This document shows positions 62,101 through 64,000 of a DNA stretch of 64,000 bases, in pieces. This DNA comes from Heliocidaris tuberculata. Lineage: Eukaryota > Echinodermata > Echinoidea > Camarodonta > Echinometridae. Both the position numbers and the translations under genes were made by a program. The number at the start of each line of letters is the position of its first letter. The first letter of the stretch is position 1. The stretch lies in assembly GCA_025618425.1 (NCBI GenBank), contig CM046833.1:5724356-5788355 (forward strand). The letters run 5' to 3'. Under the pieces are notes generated by a model. It had not been told where the DNA came from. It made no database searches and was given only the letters and a program-made list of their open reading frames with translations.

Positions 62101-62336
62101 GCCTTAGCCTGTACAACCGTGTACCTTGTTTCATATCTAATGACGATCATGACGAATGTATTTCAATGTAGATATAGATATAAGGATGGCCTTTAGGCGG
62201 AAACATGGCAATTCTTACCTTGTACAGGTCGACATCAAGGAAGACAGCATTATCTTTCATCAGGATCTGTGTCTTATTGTTGCCGAAATAGTCAACTTTA
62301 TTGATGGTATTGAGTAAAATATCTCCGTAATACAAT
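34998..62336 (-). CDS. mosaic extracellular protein: YWTD propellers, EGF, sushi, Ig, trypsin-type protease
   Basis: Sixteen minus-strand exons agree in phase from 62336 down to 34998 and encode about 1,255 residues. The gene is open at both ends: exon 1 starts mid-codon and no stop was found. Order: two or three last blades of a YWTD propeller, EGF, six YWTD blades, EGF, two sushi domains, two Ig domains, a half Ig, five 20-residue repeats, a trypsin-like domain with an intact His/Asp/Ser triad, and another Ig. Each module type is well known (LDL-receptor family, complement-type CCP, I-set-like Ig, S1 protease). I know of no described protein with this combination. Linkage into one transcript is inferred from strand, phase and the absence of an initiator in the protease exon. 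Because phase-1 joins are common, two genes remain possible, most likely split in the 43.95-48.42 kb intron or at the odd donor at 52.5 kb. Probably secreted or surface-exposed. Confidence 0.65.
35285..35690 (+). pseudogene. LINE 3' fragment
   Basis: The plus strand reads [16 protein letters not shown], a phrase typical of the C-terminal end of non-LTR ORF2 proteins. It is followed by an AATAAAGAGTTGAATTGAATT tail. It lies in the intron between exons 16 and 15, in opposite orientation to the gene. Confidence 0.55.
35842..37167 (-). CDS. mosaic gene exon 15: repeats, trypsin-type serine protease, half Ig
   Basis: A single 1,326-nt exon. It opens with [11 protein letters not shown] (Ig-like Cys...Trp), then five 20-residue repeats ([20 protein letters not shown] type), then RSTR-IVGG, a trypsin- or furin-style activation site. 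The catalytic domain (about 36778 to 36040) has TAAHC, DIALV and GDSGGP. The residue six before the Ser is Asp, which implies cleavage after Arg/Lys. Glycines at the pocket positions (SWGIGC, GFYTRV) are kept. A free Cys (RPICLAPF) could tether the pro-chain. The exon ends with [20 protein letters not shown], the first half of an Ig. There is no ATG ahead of the catalytic core: the upstream frame reaches a stop with only TTG. Acceptor TTTTTAG and donor GTAACC, phase 1 to 1. Confidence 0.92.
36781..37080 (-). repeat. 60-bp coding tandem repeat, five units
   Basis: Five 60-nt units in frame. 36901-36960 and 36961-37020 differ at about one base, and the outer units are more worn (36781-36840 least like the rest). 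Each codes for 20 residues rich in S, D, E and G with a conserved F-x-W-K. The antisense strand is also open, which produces a spurious frame. Confidence 0.95.
37320..39009. other. intron 14-15 interior
   Basis: A poly-C run at about 37325, (ATTCA)n at about 37705-37730 that heads a probable minus-strand LINE 3' end extending to about 38060, and TA-rich low complexity at about 38070-38225. No coding feature. Confidence 0.45.
39010..39168. mobile_element. palindromic MITE with GGGCCCT ends, copy 2
   Basis: GGGCCCTGTTGCATAAAACT and its complement bound 159 bp. Inside, ACCATTAATGGTAAC-type words repeat in both orientations. Same terminal plan as the copy at 17101 with a different interior. Confidence 0.85.
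39545..39692 (-). CDS. mosaic gene exon 14: Ig domain 2, second half, and start of Ig 3
   Basis: Reads [20 protein letters not shown] then [20 protein letters not shown] and DPPEIDISE. Acceptor TACAG in phase 0 matches exon 13 exactly. Donor GTAGGA, phase 1. DPPEI begins another Ig domain. Confidence 0.9.
39831..40761. mobile_element. 0.93-kb foldback element
   Basis: Two arms of over 400 bp are inverted copies around a spacer of about 45 bp near 40260-40305. Matching blocks include 'TTTATCGAGTTTCGGTATAA', 'CATCGTATAG', 'TGCGCAGTTTTCCACTG', 'AACGGTATAACTGGGCGGGG' and 'CGTGTCTGAACG'. The GTCTGAAC word recurs many times in both orientations. The right arm carries an extra small hairpin at about 40558-40586. 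Lies in intron 13-14 and is non-coding. Confidence 0.9.
40770..41488. other. intron 13-14 remainder
   Basis: A 124-codon plus-strand frame at 40858-41232 has no start context, domain or codon bias that I trust. Otherwise unassigned. Confidence 0.4.
41489..41643 (-). CDS. mosaic gene exon 13: Ig domain 2, first half
   Basis: Reads [20 protein letters not shown] and [20 protein letters not shown]. Acceptor GGGTAG, phase 1. Donor GTGAGA, phase 0. Confidence 0.85.
41644..42631. other. intron 12-13
   Basis: Contains a T-rich then G-rich homopolymer tract at about 42541-42598 just downstream (minus sense) of exon 12. Nothing else recognised. Confidence 0.45.
42632..42766 (-). CDS. mosaic gene exon 12: Ig domain 1, second half
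   Basis: Reads [20 protein letters not shown] followed by [19 protein letters not shown], the second half of an Ig fold with its YxC. Acceptor CTAAAG and donor GTAAGT, phase 1 to 1. Confidence 0.9.
42767..43795. other. intron 11-12
   Basis: AT-rich, no element ends or coding potential that I can support. Confidence 0.45.
43796..43954 (-). CDS. mosaic gene exon 11: Ig domain 1, first half
   Basis: Reads [20 protein letters not shown], then [20 protein letters not shown], the N-terminal half of an Ig domain with its Cys and Trp. Acceptor TTTTCAG and donor GTGGGA, phase 1 to 1. Its join to sushi 2 across the 4.4-kb intron is the weakest link in the chain. Confidence 0.85.
43955..46144. other. 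intron 10-11, right part
   Basis: No exon recognised. A membrane-spanning or initiator exon here would split the mosaic gene in two, but I see none. Confidence 0.4.
46145..47075. mobile_element. GC-rich TIR element, copy 2 (inverted)
   Basis: About 930 bp, reverse orientation relative to 7089-7935. Starts TATGGTCACAAATCAGGGCG and ends GATTTTCTGGGATGTGCTAG. Shared blocks include 'GGCGGCGAGTGAAAAGTGGC', 'TAACTCCGCGCTAAAACTTC' and 'GCTCTGCATCTGAGAGGTCA'. It lacks the long (TA)n expansion of copy 1. Confidence 0.8.
47418..47612. mobile_element. foldback element
   Basis: CACAATGGTTCTGGTAGTCA and its exact complement, TGACTACCAGAACCATTGTG, lie about 135 bp apart. The pairing extends outward a further 10 or so bases with mismatches. 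Non-coding. Confidence 0.75.
47613..48418. other. intron 10-11, left part
   Basis: AT-rich with no supportable feature. Confidence 0.4.
48419..48604 (-). CDS. mosaic gene exon 10: sushi (CCP) domain 2
   Basis: Reads [16 protein letters not shown], then [20 protein letters not shown] and [13 protein letters not shown] complete sushi domain. Acceptor TCTCCAG, phase 1. The later CAG would break the frame. Donor GTTAGT, phase 1. Confidence 0.9.
48605..49371. other. intron 9-10
   Basis: ATGTATATATGTATAT-type low complexity at about 48823-48865. Otherwise unassigned. Confidence 0.45.
49372..49548 (-). CDS. mosaic gene exon 9: sushi (CCP) domain 1
   Basis: Reads [20 protein letters not shown] and [20 protein letters not shown], then GSWD...C. 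The four-cysteine plus Trp pattern of a complement control domain. Acceptor CTATAG and donor GTAAAT, phase 1 to 1. Confidence 0.85.
49549..50989. other. intron 8-9, left part
   Basis: A (TTTC)n run at about 49986-50015. Plus-strand frames here show no domain. If an exon is missing between EGF exon 8 and sushi exon 9, it would be in this intron. Confidence 0.4.
50990..51458. mobile_element. TTAA-flanked element with CTCTTTCAGTGCC end
   Basis: Flanked by TTAA at 50986-50989 and 51459-51462. The ends CTCTTTCAGTGCC and GGCACAGTAAGAG are imperfect inverted repeats. About 470 bp, AT-rich, non-coding. Same design as the pair at 31.6-32.5 kb but a different sequence. Confidence 0.65.
51463..52504. 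other. intron 8-9, right part
   Basis: AT-rich, with loosely repeated 'CAAATCGCTCTACAGG/CAAATCACAATTAGGC' phrases at about 51720-51845. No gene. Confidence 0.4.
52505..52630 (-). CDS. mosaic gene exon 8: EGF-like domain with irregular donor
   Basis: Reads [19 protein letters not shown] and [19 protein letters not shown]: six cysteines, the EGF that closes a propeller. Acceptor TTTCAG, phase 1. The expected phase-1 end at 52505 is followed by GAAAGT instead of GT. The nearest GT (GTATTT, exon end 52501) would leave phase 2 and would not join to exon 9. This is a real irregularity or a missed exon in 49.6-52.4 kb. Confidence 0.8.
52723..52760. repeat. poly-C run and (AAT)n
   Basis: A C run of about 18 is followed by AATAATAATAAT, 90 bp beyond the acceptor of exon 8. 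Confidence 0.9.
52800..53375. other. intron 7-8, left part
   Basis: No supportable feature. Confidence 0.4.
53376..54680 (-). pseudogene. 5'-truncated non-LTR retrotransposon (CR1/jockey-like) reverse transcriptase
   Basis: Minus-strand fragments in several frames: [18 protein letters not shown], then the catalytic box in [46 protein letters not shown] and, near the end, [20 protein letters not shown]. Frameshifts and stops separate them, so it is dead. The 3' tail is AATTG-type repeats at 53376-53396. It is in the same orientation as the host gene. Confidence 0.85.
54681..55269. other. intron 7-8, right part with (ATT)n repeat
   Basis: An (ATT)n run at about 54989-55013 heads a dispersed repeat with 'GGCGTCACCTGTGCCTGGGA' and 'GGGTCTCTCCTCCCG', ending near 55195. 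Confidence 0.5.
55270..55542 (-). CDS. mosaic gene exon 7: YWTD blades 5-6
   Basis: Reads [20 protein letters not shown] (blade 5, with YWCD) and [20 protein letters not shown] (blade 6), then [11 protein letters not shown]. Acceptor TATCAG and donor GTATTA, phase 1 to 1. This completes six blades across exons 4-7. Confidence 0.9.
55543..56052. other. intron 6-7
   Basis: AT-rich. No feature seen. Confidence 0.45.
56053..56180 (-). CDS. mosaic gene exon 6: YWTD blade 4
   Basis: Reads [20 protein letters not shown] and [11 protein letters not shown]. Acceptor ACCCAG, phase 2. Donor GTAAAA, phase 1. Confidence 0.9.
56554..56586. repeat. poly-C tract
   Basis: More than 25 Cs with one or two Ts, in intron 5-6. 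Confidence 0.95.
56695..57140. repeat. probable degenerate element with 36-bp direct repeat
   Basis: 'TTTTATTAGTCACATTCACA' and 'CGAAGGAAG' occur twice in tandem at about 56701-56772. The rest is rich in AAACTTTAAGTT-type words in both orientations. It lies just downstream of exon 5 and could be a TIR element whose ends I cannot fix. Confidence 0.4.
57164..57323 (-). CDS. mosaic gene exon 5: YWTD blade 3
   Basis: Reads [20 protein letters not shown] and [15 protein letters not shown], a standard blade with the PDGIAVD motif. Acceptor TTTCAG, phase 1. The donor GTATTG is weak but is the only one that joins in phase 2 to the next blade, giving [11 protein letters not shown]. Confidence 0.85.
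57324..58141. other. intron 4-5
   Basis: A short piece resembling the GC-rich element (GGCGCCGCTGGAATTCAG at about 57582). Otherwise AT-rich and unassigned. Confidence 0.4.
58142..58384 (-). CDS. mosaic gene exon 4: YWTD blades 1-2
   Basis: Reads [20 protein letters not shown] (blade 1) and [19 protein letters not shown] (blade 2). Acceptor GATAG and donor GTAAGT, phase 1 to 1. Begins the complete propeller that ends in exon 7. Confidence 0.9.
58385..58932. other. intron 3-4
   Basis: No supportable feature. Confidence 0.45.
58933..59061 (-). CDS. mosaic gene exon 3: EGF-like domain
   Basis: Reads [17 protein letters not shown]...[19 protein letters not shown] with six cysteines in the NGGC..LC spacing that follows LRP propellers. 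Phase 1 on both sides (acceptor TTGAAG, donor GTACTA). Confidence 0.9.
59574..59986. mobile_element. piggyBac-like non-autonomous element, copy 2 (inverted)
   Basis: 413 bp with near-perfect TIRs GGCCACCGCACACCTTACG... and TTAA on both sides (59570-59573 and 59987-59990). Reverse orientation to 24544-24958, with strong similarity along the whole length ('GTAGAAAGCTGACAGCTCAC', 'TTTGTGACGTCACTACGACT'). Confidence 0.85.
60160..60560. repeat. A/G-rich minisatellite-like array
   Basis: Purine-rich sequence. From about 60285 a loose unit of about 60 bp recurs, marked by 'CAAAGAATAA' and 'GTAAGGAAAG' (at least four times). F/L/S-rich minus-strand frames are artefacts. Confidence 0.8.
60600..61019. 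other. unassigned part of intron 2-3
   Basis: 'ACCGATAACGATAA' occurs twice (about 60896 and 60941). No gene or clear element ends. Confidence 0.4.
61021..61182 (-). mobile_element. tRNA-derived SINE
   Basis: The minus strand begins GCGCGATGGCTCAATGGTAG (A-box) and has GGGTTCGAACCC (B-box) about 35 bases on, with a TCTCGT anticodon-like loop between. A non-tRNA body follows: 'GGGCATTAATCCTCATTACA', 'AAAGCCGTCGG'. The anticodon stem does not pair properly, so it is not a functional tRNA gene. Confidence 0.75.
61705..61855 (-). CDS. mosaic gene exon 2: YWTD blade
   Basis: Reads [19 protein letters not shown], a YWTD-type blade, continuing to RQRIMN. Acceptor ACTTAG in phase 0 matches exon 1. 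Donor GTAAGC is phase 1. Together with exon 1 this closes the first propeller just before an EGF, as in LRP-family proteins. Confidence 0.85.
62219..62336 (-). CDS. mosaic gene exon 1 (in window): YWTD blade
   Basis: Reads [19 protein letters not shown]...DVDLYK, an LDL-receptor class B repeat with the usual YWTD replaced by YYGD. Acceptor CTTCAG, first base completes a codon from an exon outside the window (phase 2), donor GTAAGA, phase 0. The earlier blades and any signal peptide must lie beyond 64000. Confidence 0.85.
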
Positions 62337-63119
62337 CTGAAGAGAAAGTTAAGATTGGGGTAGAAGGCAAGTCATGATATCAGCGAATTTCTTTCTCAGA
62401 AAAATATGACGTGGATAAATACATTTACAAGGTATGTAATGTTAGACAACTGGACTGTAATTCTTTATTTAGGTCTGAAAGTCAATTACCCATTCAAGGT
62501 TTAAAATATTATTTCATAATATCAAAGCAGTGTAAAAGGGACACTTATTATTTTGAGAAGGTCATGATTATTTTTTTTTCAAATCAGGAAGCAAGTGTTC
62601 CTAACAAGTTCTGTAAAAATTGAAACTCTTTGGCCCGTATTCTGATAGCCGGGTTTAACTTAACCCCAGTCTAAGTGTGGTAATAACCTTGGTCTAAGTC
62701 GCCATATTTAACCCCAGGCTAAAATTTGGTATTCCGATAGCGAGGTTTAGTTTAACCTCAGTCTAAGTGTGGTAATAACTCCCTCGAAATTTAGACTCGC
62801 GCAGGGGGTAGTTTAAGTCGGGTTTAACTGTGTCGCGTAGCCAGAACGCTGTATACAGGCATAGGCTGTAGTAGTATGATAGCGTGATCTCGGTTAGTGT
62901 AGCGAAACGAAATTCTCGCGGACCTGGCACGAAAAGGTCGTTTACCGGACATAGTCTAACGTTGGACCCTAAATTACTTTTATGTTTTTGCAGCGAAATT
63001 GCCTGCATTTGAGTTCAGATCTTCCAAAGGGAGGCAATTTAACAAAATGTTGAAAAACAGATACATAGTCATACAGTGGATTTAAGATTATTCTCAACAA
63101 ATTTTAATTTGCTTTTTTT
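62337..63119. other. upstream intron with degenerate repeat
   Basis: 'GTCTAAGTGTGGTAATAAC' occurs twice (about 62671 and 62762) within a block of GGTTTAAC/TTAACCCC words that looks like a decayed palindromic element starting GGCCCGTATTCTGATAG. No exon seen. Confidence 0.45.
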
Positions 63120-64000
63120 TTTTGCGTGTGTGTGTAGCGAGTAACGTTACCGTACCGTAATTAGATTAGAGTTTTTGTTTCTTTTAGTAGATTTCTATCT
63201 AGATTCTGACTAAAGTTAGATCTAACTGTTAACGTTGGACCTAGTCTAGATCTAGTAACAGTTAACTGTCAGCCTAGTCTCTACCTCAAACGTTACCGTA
63301 GATCTAACGTTTGATCGATTTCCCAGTGATGTTTTAACGTTACTTAGGTCTAAAACTGAGTGTCGGTAGACCTGTCTAGTAGACTAGACCGAAAAATCAA
63401 TCTTAGATCTACACATGTAACAGTTAACGTTAGATCTAACGTTAAAAGTTGGGTCCTAACTTGTTAAAGTTAGATTTAACATTAGATACGGTACTAACTA
63501 GATCTAGACTCTAGAGTCTAGATCTAGTTTGTGATGGACAAGTTTATACTATTAGACTATAGCTCGAGAACTTCCCAAGATGTCACATCAAACATAGATC
63601 TAGTCTAGATCTAACTCATTCTAACTATCTAAGTTAACGTTGTCTTAGAGTACATGATCTATTCCTTTTCAATTTGTCTTAATATGAAGGGATTAAACAT
63701 AGGGTCTAGCCTAATTAGATGTACAAGTAGACCTAACTTCTCTTTAGCTTAGCACCAAAAAAAAAAAAAAGGGCATATAATTTCCTATCATGTGATACCA
63801 AATTCATTTCAAACTGCTAATGGATCACATTTTTTAGTTTGTTTGAAAATAACCTGTGCGCTAAAAAAAATGCGTCCATGTTTTGTGCTGATTATTTAGC
63901 ATAAAAACAGCTGACAGATTTGACCATGTTGACCAACAAAGTAAACGTTAACTTGTTAGACCTAACTTTTTTTAGCTCGAAATCAAGTGATAAACGGTTT
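63120..64000. repeat. region rich in TAGATCTA and AACGTTA words
   Basis: TAGATCTA/CTAGATCTAG and TTAACGTTA/AACGTTA occur many times in both orientations, sometimes back to back (63480-63630). The unit has no fixed period. Continues to the window edge. Confidence 0.7.

Overview
The window is metazoan nuclear DNA, most likely from an ambulacrarian deuterostome such as a sea urchin. This is inferred from the AT-rich base composition, long introns, extracellular-module genes with phase-1 introns, a chemoreceptor-like GRL gene, and a very dense load of small inverted-repeat elements, CR1/jockey-type LINE remains and a tRNA-headed SINE. The species cannot be told from the sequence alone.

Three real protein-coding loci can be supported. 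(1) On the plus strand, 11828-15226, four coding exons encode a 480-residue multi-pass membrane protein of the gustatory-receptor-like (GRL) family. Its last three introns are all phase 0, and its last exon carries a TYhhhhhQF-like terminal helix, the hallmarks of the insect GR/OR superfamily. (2) On the plus strand, 26814-28442, two exons encode a C2H2 zinc-finger protein with six 10-residue repeats. Its finger array is cut off by an inserted dispersed repeat, and finger remains persist downstream. (3) On the minus strand, 62336 down to 34998, sixteen phase-compatible exons read as one mosaic extracellular protein that is open at both ends. In order it has a partial LDL-receptor-type YWTD propeller, an EGF, a complete six-blade YWTD propeller, an EGF, two sushi domains, two Ig domains, half an Ig domain, five 20-residue repeats, a complete trypsin-type serine protease and a further Ig domain. 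The protease exon has no in-frame ATG ahead of the catalytic domain, so it must be spliced to something upstream. This is the most novel object in the window.

The rest is mostly mobile-element debris. 1-11.7 kb holds intergenic DNA or an upstream intron, with small terminal-inverted-repeat (TIR) elements, one GC-rich element at 7.1 kb and purine/pyrimidine microsatellites. 15.2-26.8 kb holds foldback elements, a nested TIR transposon (20.7-22.2 kb), a TTAA-flanked piggyBac-like element (24.5 kb) and CT/GA tracts. 28.4-35 kb holds a neighbouring pair of TTAA-flanked elements and a 0.93-kb TIR element. The introns of the mosaic gene hold a 0.93-kb foldback (39.8 kb), a second copy of the GC-rich element (46.1 kb), a LINE pseudogene (53.4-54.7 kb), a second copy of the TTAA element (59.6 kb), purine-rich repeats and the SINE. 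The right edge (63.1-64 kb) is rich in short palindromic words.

All splice sites were read by eye from GT/AG context and phase agreement. No RNA or homology search was available.
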